Assembly: GCA_037962975.1 (NCBI GenBank)
Contig: CM075674.1
Coordinates: 90,412,501 to 90,476,500 of the forward strand
Source of the DNA: Clitoria ternatea
Taxonomy: Eukaryota; Streptophyta; Magnoliopsida; Fabales; Fabaceae
DNA length: 64,000 nt
Direction of reading: 5' to 3'
In this document: in pieces, positions 1 through 11,900 of the stretch
How positions within the stretch are numbered: position 1 is the stretch's first letter
Layout of the letters: every line of letters starts with the position of its first letter
Position numbers and translations under genes: made by a program
The notes under the pieces: model-generated
What the model was told of the DNA's origin: nothing
What the model saw: only the letters and a program-made list of their open reading frames with translations
Database searches by the model: none

Positions 1-30
1 CTATATTGTTCTATTATGGATATTTCTACC

Positions 31-3000
31 TAGGGCTGAGCAGCGGGTCGGATTTACGCGTTTAACCTGATGATCCAATCCAATTAAATTGGATTGGATT
101 TTTTGTCATTAGATCAAATCCAATCCAACCAAAATCCAATTATAATCGGATCGGATATCGGATTTGACATTTAAAAATCTGAATACTCGATGAGTACCCG
201 ACCTATTTTTATATTATTTATTATATATATATATATTAATATTTTTTCCCTTCGGGCCAGATAAGAGAAACCCAAGGCCAAACAATAAAAATATCCCATA
301 CTCACGTTAATAATAATAAAAAAGGCATAAAGCTCATTCCTTTTGACCACTCACTCACGTGAATTACTTTACTAAATTAGTAAAAGTTTCATTTCTTACA
401 CATTGACACATTGTATTGCGTTGTTGTCCTCATTAGGGTTCTGCTGTTCCTTACCCTTCCTTGCGTGTTCTCTTTTGTTTCGTCCACATTATCACTACTT
501 CTTGTTGTTCCTTCCTTTCAAGTTTCAAAGGTGAAATTTCTACCTTTTTTCTATTATATTTCTAGATTTGATTCTTTATTTTATATTTTATTTAATTATA
601 TTTTCCCCCTTTTCACCTTCTTTATCTTTACAGTTTTGTTCTTCTTTCTTTACATCCCCAGTCTCCTCTCTTATCTATGTTTATTTTGTATATCTATAAC
701 AAATAAAATACATGGTTTCTATTTCTAAAATTTATTATTGCAGTTAGTTGATGTATGTTCTTATATGGTAATTTATTGTTATCGTGAGTATGGTATTTGT
801 TGTTTTCACTTTTCATTTTAGGGAATTTAAGTAATGACTGAAGAAAGCTTTGGTTCTACTCCTCTGGTAGTGAGCTCAAGTGGCAATAGCACTCCACAAC
901 AACCTGTTGATGAAGTCCCCGGACAACAAGGGTAGGATGCTTCTAATCCATCAATAGAGGCCACTCCATCGTCATAGAAAAAGGTACTTGGGAAAAGGAA
1001 ACCCACTATACCTCCTTCTCATGCATGGGCACATTTCACTAGAGAAAAAGATAGGGCACACTACAAATATTGTACTCAATCATATGCATGTAATAGTACT
1101 AGTCATGGCACAAGTAATTTGTTGAAGCATTTATGAGTTTGTGATAAAATTCCATATAAGGATGTTGATAACAAACAGAAGACAATTGTCCTTGGGAAGC
1201 AATCTGATAGTGAAAATATTGTTAGCTTCAAACTTGTTGAGTTTAGGCAAGAAGAAACTAGATTAGCCCTTGCAAAGATGGTAATCATAGATGAGCTTCC
1301 TTTACATTTTGTTGAAAATAAGGGTTTTAAGTTGTTCATGGATGAAGTCTAACCTAGATTTAAAATACCATCACATTGGACTGTTGCTAGAGATTGTATG
1401 CAATTGTTTGGTGTTGAGAAAGAGAAATTAAAAAACATTTTTTCTATGAATAATCAAATGGTTTCCCTCACAACTGACACTTAGACATCAATCCAAAACA
1501 TGAATTATATGTGTGTAATTGCTCATTATATTGATGCTGGATGAGAATTACAAAAGAAGATATTGAGTTTTGGGTTGAATGCTAGCCACAAGGGGGAAAC
1601 AATCGGTAAAACCTTGGAGAAGTGCTTAAAAGATTAGGGTGTGTAACAGTTGATAATGCAAGTGTTAATAATATGGCTATCTCTTACCTTGTTAGACGCA
1701 TGAGGGATTGGAATGGTAATAGTCTACTTAATGGGGAGTACATGCATATGAGGTGTTCTGCCCATATTTTAAACTTGATTGTTAGTGATGGATTAAAAGA
1801 AATTGACTCTTCAATTTGTAAAATATGAGTTGCCTATAAATTTGTTAAGTTATCTCCTAGTAGACTTACTACTTTTAGGAGGTGTGTGTAAGAAGCGAAC
1901 ATAACTTATGAGGCAATGGTAACACTTGATGTTCCAACATGTTGGAACTCTACCTATTTAATGTTGGATGTTGCTAAAAAATATGAAAAGGCATTTACTC
2001 GTCTTGAACATGATGATCCTGCATATTTATTAGCTATTGATAGTGAGGGAGGGTGTCCTACTAGTGATGATTGGAATCGTGCATGGTTGTTTATGAAATT
2101 CTTAAAGATTTTCTATGATGCTACCCTAACCTTTTCTAGATCATTGCGTGTTATATCTAACATTTTCTTTAACAAGTTATGTGAAATTCACAAGTCTTTG
2201 AATAAATGGAGGCAAAGTGGTGATGTAATCTTGCAAAGGATGACTACTAACATGCAGATAAAGTTTGCCAAGTATTAGGAATATGATGGAATTAATTATC
2301 TGTTGTTTGTTGCTCTTTTTCTTGATCCCTGTTACAAGCTTGATTATATTGAGTTTTGTTTTCATCAGATATATGGTAGTGAGAAGAGTATAGAGATGTT
2401 AGTCAAGTTGAGGGATCTTATACAAAGGTTATTTGAGCAATATATGATTGTGAATCTCATTCCTCTTGATTCTTAGCGGTTCCACTAGTGTGACTTCAAA
2501 TGTTGGTTCCCAAGCTAATACTACCATTGATGATGATGGTGCTGCTGATGCATGGGAGAATGAGTTTAGATTAAAAATTAGAAGGAAGCAAGGTAAGGTA
2601 AAGAAGAATGAATTGGAAAGGTACATGGAGGATAATGTTGAAGACATAACACTAGGGGCTGAATTTGATATTCTCAAATGGTGGAAGGGTAAGCCCACCA
2701 AGTACTATGTTCTCTCATGCATGGCTAGAGACGTTTTAGTTATTCCAATGTCCATTGTGCCATCTGAGTCAACATTTAGTACGAGAGGTTGGGTTCTTGA
2801 TCCTTTCTATAGCTCTTTACATCCAACTATAGTTGAAGCTCTTATTTGTTGTCAAAATTTGTTAAAGAATTCAAAACGCTTGATTGTTGAGGTACAGGAT
2901 GAGCAAAATGAAAGAGAAGGTAACTTTTAATTTCAAGTTTCAATTTTACTAATTATGTTTGTGTCTGTTACTTTTTTATCCTTTTGATTCATTATCTAAC

Positions 3001-3432
3001 CTTTTTTTTCTTTTTATTTACAGAAATATAAACAATTTCAACCAACACTAAAGCTGCTGGAAGAAGGGATTGAGACAGAGCTACCTTGCTATTGTTGTCA
3101 TTCTATTTTAAATTTAAATGGATTGTTAAAATAGATTTAATTTATATTTCTATTGATTATGTGCTATTAAACACTAGCAAGTGCTATGTTGTGATGTTTG
3201 ACATAGATTTTAAGATGTTTGATTTTTTTTTTATAATTTATGGTTTCATAAAAAAATATAGCAAGTTTTCTTTAATCGGATATCCAATTATCCAATCCAA
3301 TCCAAACCAATTTAGATCGGATCGGATTGGATTAAAAAAAATTCACAAATCCAATCCAATCCAATGAAATTTAATTGGATCGGATTACTTTTTGCATGAA
3401 ATCCAATCCAACCCGGTACTTGCTCACCCCTA
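31..3432 (+). mobile_element. hAT-superfamily DNA transposon, degenerate full-length copy
   Basis: The ends form terminal inverted repeats: the left end reads TAGGGCTGAGCA and the reverse complement of the right end reads TAGGGGTGAGCA. They are flanked by an 8-bp duplication, TTTCTACC at 23-30 and TTTCTACT at 3433-3440 (one mismatch). Eight-bp duplications and a YAGGG-type terminus are hAT hallmarks. Both subterminal regions are packed with GGATTGGATT/AATCCAATCC words, the usual hAT transposase-binding arrangement. The body carries a transposase pseudogene read on the plus strand. A shorter relative with the same ends lies at 6521-7228. Confidence 0.9.
834..3031 (+). pseudogene. hAT transposase pseudogene (BED zinc finger to dimerisation domain)
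   Basis: Reading begins at ATG 834 but meets many in-frame stops (for example near 931, 975 and 1135) and changes frame near 1620 and near 2470. Recognisable parts in order are a BED-type zinc finger around 1020-1136, in which the first zinc Cys of the usual CxxC pair appears to be Tyr; a central transposase core (1622-1828 and 1916-2278, with VTVDNAS and a CSAHILNLIV segment); and a C-terminal hAT dimerisation domain (2640-2870, with SESTFSTRGW and EALICCQN). A GT donor at 2920 and a CAG acceptor ending at 3023 would add a tiny last exon ending in TAA at 3031. No functional product is expected. It resembles RICESLEEPER/DAYSLEEPER-type transposases. Confidence 0.85.
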
Positions 3433-3801
3433 TTTCTACTTGAGTGGAAATGTCCTTTGGTTGTCCTAATGACTTTACTCCAAGTTCGTCTGACTGAAAA
3501 AGAAATCATTTCACTAAAAAAAGAATTATAAATCATTAAGTGCATGAGCATCCTGGCCTTAGGGTTTTATGAACACTATACAAAAAGGTATAAATAAGAG
3601 ACATTGAAGAGCTTTCGCATGGTTTCTAACCTTTTAAAATCGTGACTTCCTTGTTGACTTCATTACACAACTGAATTTGCAGCAACAAAACCCCCAAAAA
3701 AGGAATGTGATGAATTTATCACACTTATTAAGACAGTACATCAAACTAATGTATGTAGGTAGCAGGGAGGTATTTACATAAATTAGTATCTGGAATATGA
3801 T

Positions 3802-4914
3802 TCAAAGTGGCATGGAATCCAACCATTTCACAACCTGTGGCATTTCGGGTCTCTCTTTCTGCAACTCACCCGTGCACTCACAAGCAATGCGTATGTACTC
3901 CTTAACACTCTCCTCTCTCAACTCTTCCCTCGACATATTCACATCAAGCATCTTCATTTCATTATTCTGTTCCTTCATTTTCCTGGCCCACTGGACCATC
4001 CCAATATCATCTTCCTCCAATTTAATTGCCAAATTGGGTCGGTGACCCGACGCCGTTTCAATCATCAACACCCCGAAACTATACACATCAACTTTGGGGT
4101 TAGCCACATGAACCCCGTCCCTGTACTCTGGTGGCATGTAACCAATGGTACCCGCGAACTGCGTGGACACGTGGGTGTGCGAGTTATCCATCGTCCGGGC
4201 AAGCCCAAAATCAGCAATATGGGCCTCGAACTCCGAGTCCAACAACACATTGCTCGCCTTTATGTCGCGGTGAATAATTGGCTTTTCTCGTCCGTGTAAA
4301 TAGTCAAGCCCATGGGCCACGCCGCGGATGATGTTGACCCGGGTTTCCCATGAGAGGGGCAAGCGGAGGAGGTCGTTGGAAAAAGCGTCGTCGTTTGAGG
4401 AGGGTTCATGGAGCCACTGGTCGAGGTTTCCTTTTTCGATGAACTCGTAGACGAGTAAGCGTTCTGGGCCGGATGCCCAATAACCGATGATCTTCACGAT
4501 GTTGGGATGGCGGAGCTTGCTTAGGGTTTCCATCTCCGCCGTGAATTCGCGGAAGCCTTGGAAGGCGTCGGGGGAGAGTTTCTTGACGGCGCCAAGGGTG
4601 CCGTTGGAGAGACGGGCCTTGTACACGAGGCCGAAGCTGCCGTCGCCGACGATGAGTTGAGGGGAGAAGTTTTCGGTGGCGCGTGCGAGTTCCTCCCATG
4701 AGATCTCCAGGTTTGGGTCGAAGGACCACCTGGCGTCGACCATGGAGAGGGAGGTGTGGCGGTTCGGAAGGGGTCGGGTTCGGATCTGGGAGGTTCGGGT
4801 TTGGGCTTTGGTGGAGGATCGGTGCTGGCAGAAGAGGATGAGGAGGGCGAGGAGGAGAGTGACGATGAAGAAGCTGCCGATGGCGGCGAGGATGGCTTCG
4901 AGGGCGTGTTCCAT
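3802..4914 (-). CDS. Membrane-anchored receptor-like Ser/Thr kinase, no ectodomain
   Basis: Uninterrupted 370-residue ORF with no intron. A hydrophobic segment at residues 6-28 predicts a single membrane anchor near the N-terminus, leaving almost nothing outside the cell. The kinase domain spans about residues 84-368: glycine loop GDGSFG at 90-95, catalytic Lys111 in AVKK, alpha-C Glu near 127, HRD at 215-217 with Lys219 and Asn222, DFG at 235-237, and PPE at 261-263. All catalytic residues are present and it is an RD kinase, so it is expected to be active. The sequence is closest in feel to the LRR-X group kinases (EMS1/PSKR/BRI1-like) but lacks leucine-rich repeats, so it may act as a co-receptor or cytoplasmic-type kinase. 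It is more GC-rich than its surroundings, as expected of a genuine gene. Exact orthology was not determined. Confidence 0.9.
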   Translation of the reverse strand: MEHALEAILAAIGSFFIVTLLLALLILFCQHRSSTKAQTRTSQIRTRPLPNRHTSLSMVDARWSFDPNLEISWEELARATENFSPQLIVGDGSFGLVYKARLSNGTLGAVKKLSPDAFQGFREFTAEMETLSKLRHPNIVKIIGYWASGPERLLVYEFIEKGNLDQWLHEPSSNDDAFSNDLLRLPLSWETRVNIIRGVAHGLDYLHGREKPIIHRDIKASNVLLDSEFEAHIADFGLARTMDNSHTHVSTQFAGTIGYMPPEYRDGVHVANPKVDVYSFGVLMIETASGHRPNLAIKLEEDDIGMVQWARKMKEQNNEMKMLDVNMSREELREESVKEYIRIACECTGELQKERPEMPQVVKWLDSMPL

Positions 4915-5945
4915 TGGAGGAAGGGATTAGACTAGAAAGAGAGCGAAAGAATGATCAAAGGGAAAGAAAATGGAATGGACAAATTGTAATTTCGAGGAAG
5001 GTGTTGCGTGGGAGACCAGTCAACGAACTTGCTTAATTAACTTCTAACTCAACTCTATCTCTCTCTAACCCTCACTTTCTTTCTTTGTTTTAGTTTTGCC
5101 AACCCAATACTTTGTTGACTAGAATGCATCGTTATTATTGGGTACTGTGTTGACCCTAGATGGAGGAGAAGGAGGGTGTTAACTGTTGAGGAGTTTTACT
5201 GTTGATTTCTCTCGTCTGTTGGGAATCAGCTGCAACATCTTTTCCCAATTATATATCTTATTAAAACGTGTCACACATTCTTGGGCGATCATCAATTAAC
5301 AATTCATTGTATTGCGTCCGGTCAACCCGACGGAGACCCCTGCCATTACTTTAGAAGAATATTCCATTTCTGTCTTGCCAAGAGAATACTTTGGACGGTG
5401 CATGCATATTATCTGTGCTCTCACTCTATCACCACATTAAAATTATTCATTTTTCCTTTCGGAAAAAAAAAAACAAAACACTTTAAAATATTGAATACGA
5501 CAACTACAATAGTAATATAAACCATCAACTTAAACTTACGTACTCTGCTCAACTACATTGCAAAGGCACGTTGAAATCTATCAGATTTTTGAGGCTATGT
5601 TTTGCACAGGTGGGGCTTAAACATGGAGGCAAGACTGTTGGCACGATATCTATGGCTGATGCTACCCAGCTTTTGTGCAATCATTCATCCAGTTGGCAGC
5701 GGTTGAGATGGTGGTATTCAAGACCTAGCGCTACACTAATGGAACACTAAGAACATAAATTGAAAACAAAATGGCTTTAGCGCATGTGTTATTTATCTTG
5801 GCCAACGTAAGTGTCTTCGCAGAGTCCTTCATTCTCTAATTATGAATTTTAGAAAGTTTCCGCAGTTTGGTCATACATTTTTGTGACTGTAAATCAAAGA
5901 CTAGATGATGGAAATTAGAAAGAAAGAAAAAATGTGATAAGAATT
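4915..5945. other. Intergenic: kinase promoter side and methyltransferase 3' side
   Basis: This 1-kb stretch separates the start of the minus-strand kinase from the 3' end of the minus-strand methyltransferase. The part next to 4915 should hold the kinase leader and promoter. I see no convincing ORF, and no tRNA or repeat with clear ends. A short stretch at about 5600-5710 translates to peptides faintly like a class I peroxidase, but it is broken and was not called. Confidence 0.5.
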
Positions 5946-8900
5946 TCAACCTGTCAAAATCTTAATTTCGTTTTCGTTATCTACTTCTGTCGGTTTTGCT
6001 TGGCTGGTTGCCCTTTGAGTAGTGCAAGCAACATTTTTGACAATTGACGAGTAAAGGTCAAACTCTGCCTTCAATTTTAGGCAGCAAGCCTGTATCCACT
6101 TCTCTGCTACCGTTGTGGATACACTGTCTTGGCTATCCCTTTCATGTTCTTCAATGGCAGGCCGTATTTCATCGTATAAGGAATCAAGAGCAGATGCAGC
6201 ATCATCATTTATTTTCTGCATCAAGACCTTCAACTGAGATATGAACACAGAACTAGACGTGCAAATATAAATGGCAATCATATATTACACATTACACATT
6301 GGAATGCCAATAAAGCAATTTTGGACAAACTAAAAAGCACCAATATTCATTAGAAGGTATAATAAGATCAAAGTTTGACATCAAATCAAACAATTGATAC
6401 AATTGAAAGATTATTAAATCATTAATGGGTCATATTCTAGGTAAACTCTTTTAAGCCCCGACCTCAAACTAAATAGCATTTGATTTTGTGTCCCAAATGA
6501 AAGGTCTAGATTCTAGATTCTAGGGCTGAGCAGCGGGTCGGATTTACCCATTTAATCCGATTATCCAATTCAATCCAATTAAATTGGATTGGATTTTTTT
6601 GGTCATCGGATCAAATCCAATCCAATCCAACCAAGATCCAATTATAATCGGATCAGATATCGGATTTGACGTTTAAAAATCCGAGTACTCGATGAGTACC
6701 CTACCTATTTTTATATTATTTATTTTATTTAAATATATATATATATATATTAATATTTTTTCTCACATACTCATGCTTTTTCCCTTTAGAGCAAATAAGG
6801 GAATATTCAATCCGAGGTTAAAAAAATAGAAATACTTAATCCACACCCACGTTAATAAAAAAAATATGGCATAGCTACCTTGTTATTGTTGTCATTTTAT
6901 TTTAAATTTAAATGTATTGTTAAAATGGATTTGATTTATATTTTTATTGATTATGTGTGTTATTAAACACTAGTAAGTACTATGTTGTGATGTTTTGACA
7001 TGGACTTTAAGATGTTAGAAGTTTTTTTATATTGTGGTTTCATAAAATATATAATAAATTTTCTTTAATCGATATCCAATTATCCAATCCAATCCAAACC
7101 AATTTAGATCGGATCGGATGGGATTGGATTTCAAAAAAAATTTACACAAATCCAATCCAATGAAATTTGATCGGATCGGATTATTTTTTGCGCGAAATCC
7201 AATCCAATCCGGTACTTGCTCACCCCTACTAGATTCTAGTGAGGTAAGGTATGACTATTGTTGTTGATATATCTAAATTCTGACCACTCAATTAAAACAA
7301 GGATCCTTCAGATCCAACAATGAAACTGATAACTGCACTAATGAAGCAATCTTTACATGTTGAAAATTGAAATACCTAGCTAACTAGGATTAAGTCTACT
7401 AGTAACAAAATCCAAAACCAGGTTATAATCAGCAAACAGCAACAAGAAAAAACTAAAGAAAGTCATACCTCATAATTTAAAACCTCCTCTTGTGCTTCCT
7501 TGGATGCTAAGAGGCCAGCTGCAAACTTTGCATCAATTTTCCTCTGTATGAGATTTTTAAACTTTCCACCATTGCATGCCTTAGATCTTTTAGTTGACAT
7601 GGACCTAGGTTCAATGCGATAGTTTCTGCCAGCAGTATTACTTCGGATACGTGATACTATTGCGTTCTTTTGTGAAAGGGCCTGTCCAGTATCTTGGGAG
7701 TACAAGTTCATATCCTCGTCCATATCATCAGTTCTAATCTTCTTGACATCTAAGCCTTTCATCTGAACTGAATCAATTGGCTGAACATGAAAAGCAGTGG
7801 ACTCTGACAGTTGCTCGACTTTAAGCATAACATCCAAAGATTGTTCGGTTTGTCCATTAAGGTTAGACATTGGTTCATCCTCTGCAGAGTCATATACAGG
7901 AATTTTCTCAACAGAGTACCTGTAACCAATAACAAAATAAAAATTATCTACTCCACTGAAGCATCACAAGAAAAAAGAAATTAATAGTGTAAAGAAGACT
8001 AAACAAGATATTAATTTTCGGCACAAGGTCAATCAGAAGATACTAGTATATTTCCACTTTTTATTTACTCCCTGCATTACTAAATAATATTCTATGCTTA
8101 AAAGGATCATATGTGCTGGACTGCTGGGCAGGTCCTATCCATGACAAATTAAATGCAGGACAGGAATTTATCCATGATTGTCCCCTTTCTTAACATAGTA
8201 TAGCCCAAGGCCTCCAGCAGAGGCCCACATCAGCCAGCATTGGCTGCTATTTGCCACAGCCTGACACATCAGTGGCAGTGAGTGCTTGCAGACCTATTCA
8301 ACTTCACTAGAATGGGCCAACAATTTCTGATTTATTTTTTACGAATGAGGTCCATTTGTGTGTAAGGCTTCTATCAAATCCGGATTATGGATCAAATCCT
8401 CAAATTGTTTTGCGTAGCCTCAGGTTTCACGGTTAGTTTGTAAAAATCTAGGGCAACTTGGTTGAATGGTCTTGCTCGTGGCTTGAAGATTTTTTTACTC
8501 AGTCTACATCGATTTTTTTTACCAATTGTTTGGGCTCTTATCTTGGATTTTCCATGATTCAAGATAGGCCTTTGTTGAGTGATACAATTTTATTGTTGAA
8601 AGAATTGATAGAAAATTATCTACTTGGAAGATGCGGTTGCTTAACAAACCAAACCCGTGTAACTTTAGGGAAGGCAGTATTAGGGGCTATTCCCTCTTAT
8701 TACATGCAAATCAATTGGATTCCTCAAACTATATGTGATAGGTTGATCGTTATTACACGTAGGTTTATTTGGAAGGGAGCATCTGATACTCCCACATTGG
8801 GTTAAATGGGATGTTATCACAAGGTCAAGGACCAGGAGCAAGGGTGGTTTAGCCATTACATGAGCAATATAACCTTATTGGGAAAGCTAGCTTGGAGTAT

Positions 8901-11900
8901 ATTGAATGAGCAGAAAAAGTTCTTTCTTTGTTTGACTAGTGCCAAATATGATCCTATTCATAATCTCCTTGTTAAGCGTCATTCTAAGGGTTCGGTGATT
9001 TAGAAAGCCATATGCAAGGCTATGGATGCTCTTCATGATGGATTTACTTTTTGGTTAAGGAGAGGTAATACTTTTGTTTGGTATGGTTTATGGTCAAATT
9101 CAGGACCGTGCATGTCATCATGTAGATTATGTGCACATGTCGGACTCTGACCTCACCTTGCTAATATTCACATTAATTCTTCATGTGATTACAACAGATC
9201 ATGGCTGCCTTTACCAAATCATTTCTAGATTTGGCTCAACTGAAGTGGTATCTTGATGCTCGGGTGGATGATTGTTGGATTTGGAGCCCAGCCATTAATG
9301 GGAAGTATGAAACAAAATTTGCATATAAAGGGTTAACCCGTGACCATGACAAGTCACAACCATATTGAAGATGCTATTCCCTTTGCTTGGATTTGGAAAT
9401 TACGCGTTCTGGAGAACATCCACTTCTTTACACGGCTCATTCATCATTACGCCCTTCAAACAAACAAATTACATTTTCAACGTCATCTTCATGCTTCGGG
9501 TAAAACCCGTCGTGTTGTCTTTGTAGCACGAGTGTGGCGAATACTCTTCATGTTGTGCATGATTGTCACCATGCTTGATCATTTTGGCATATGCTTGGGT
9601 TTCAAGTTGACCTTGGTTGCTTCAGTGCAAGGGATGTCTTCTCTTGGTTCAGGGTAGGGCCTGAGGTAAATATAACTTTGTTCTTTGCTGCAATGTGGAC
9701 CATTTGGAAGGCTAGGAACAAGAGGGTTCTCGCTGATGAGCAAGTTCATGCTTAGGAATCATGTTTTGAAGCAATTTACTTATATTCCTCTATGCATCGT
9801 GGCTTTATTTTTCTAGATAACTCTTAGGTTTCGCATATCCACCACCCAAATATGGTGACTTGGCAGCGTCCTCCTCCTAGGTTGGTGGCTCTTAATGCTG
9901 ATAGCTCCTCTTTGGGCAATCCAGGAATGGCCGGTTTTAGGGGAATTGTTTGGGATGAGGAAGGAATTGGGTGTTTGGTTTTCATAGACACATTGGAATG
10001 TCAAATATTACCTAGGCTAAGCTTCTTGCCATTCTACATGGCTTGAAGTTTATTTGGGAAAAAGGGTTCATGTAGGTGGTGTACATGACAGATTCCATGG
10101 AATTGGAAGCTATCAGACTCATTTCTCTTTTGGATGTTGGTTTTCATAGGTATGGTGCTATTATTTCTAGCATTAAATCTCTGTTATCTTTAGATTGGGA
10201 GATTCTTTTGATGTGTATATTTCACGAGGGGAATAACGTTGCTGACTTTTTGGCAAAGCTTGGAGCACATGTGAGGACTTTTATGCTGATTCCCGAACCT
10301 CCTAGTGGGGTAGAGACTCTTGTTTGAGATAGGATTGGGTTATCTTTTGTAAGGACTTATCCATTTTCATGCTTTCTCTTTTGGTTTTTGTTTATGCTCA
10401 TGTTACCAAAAAAAAATGCACAAAAGTAACCAAATTTTCAAGGCAATATCCGTGCCTAGCACAGATAATAATGCTAGTTTATTTCCCCAAATTCAAAGGG
10501 AGGACAATTTTGAAACAATGACATAGTTTCAGGTGCCAGGCATTCAATACTAAGGTAGCATTTGGTTTAGTTTATTCTCAATTTTTCTTCTCCTAAAAAG
10601 GAGAATTTGGGCCAAACAAGTTCTGAAGAAAAAACCTCTTTGAAATAAAGTAGCTTTTTTTATGAAAGAAAATTCAAAACGTAGCTTTCAATGAAAATCT
10701 ATCAAGACTGGCTTTTCAACAGCTTCTCTATTTCCCAAGATTTTCTTCAACTCATTCACTTATTTAATAATATCTAAATCTTAAAATTAGTTTTCTGTTA
10801 AAAAACTTGAAAATGTCAAAAACTTTAGTCTTATTTTAAAAGCTTTTTTTTAGCTTTAACTTAATAGTTTTTAATCTCAAAAAAAGTTGTGCCAAACAAC
10901 ATTTGATATGGCTTATTGCAAGGGGTGTATAGCATATCACTAACACAAAATGAAAGCTGTTAGAGATGACTGCATCACAGAATTAGGATAAATCATAAAT
11001 TACCTGTCATCATCATCTTCCCATAGATAAGTATCCTCCTGCTCATAGTTTTCAAAAAATGAGGAAAAATAGATGATTAAGAATCAATAACAATCTAACA
11101 AAAATAAAAAGTAAACAAAAGAGAAAAAGCAATGCACAAAACCCAGAACAGAGATGCAGTAAACTATCCCCAACCAAAACAAGTTTACAAATGCTAGATT
11201 TTACCCCAATAAAATAATCATTCAAGCACACACTCCACTAAATTAAAACTGATACAACAACCAAAGGTAGGCTATGTGAACCAAACAAAGCCATAGCATT
11301 CTAATTCTAAAGACAAACCATTGGCTTATAAACCCTATTCAATGGTTTCTCCTATAGCCTTGTCTAGCAATAAGGCTACCCCCATATGATCTATTCTTCT
11401 AATCGAGGCTTCAAGCAACTTTCTCTACACAAGTCCAAATCACCACCTAAGACAAGATTCTATCATTTTTTTACAAAGATCAAAACTGATAATCAAATCA
11501 AATAGAAGAGCTCACCTCTTTAATCAAGCCTAATTGACAGGATTTTCAGTTTTATTTATGCTCACTATTTAATCATCTTCTATGATATCAAAGGAAAGAA
11601 GAACACCTAACCATCACCTTTTGAACTATCCCTGTGACAAAGTTCATGATCTACAACAATCAACACCATGCCTAAGCATATGAAAGGCTTAACTAAAGCA
11701 CTCAAATTTTGATGATACAATTACTTTAGTTAAACATGCCTGAAAACCACGAGATTTTGCTCCAAGAAATCCAGAACATTTGACTGCACCACAGAGGCAG
11801 CGAACTTTTGCACCTCCAAACCATTCAAAATTATAGTCATATGCCAATTCAGTTCCAATAGGAATGTCATGTTTTGCAAATATTCCAACTCTTATTTCCC

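Noticed and set aside
411..728. Phe-rich 105-residue ORF in the hAT leader
   Set aside because: T-rich 5' region of the transposon; hydrophobic composition follows from base composition.
5600..5710. Short peptides resembling a class I (ascorbate) peroxidase region
   Set aside because: Only about 30 residues over two frames with stops, and I could not match a conserved motif with confidence.
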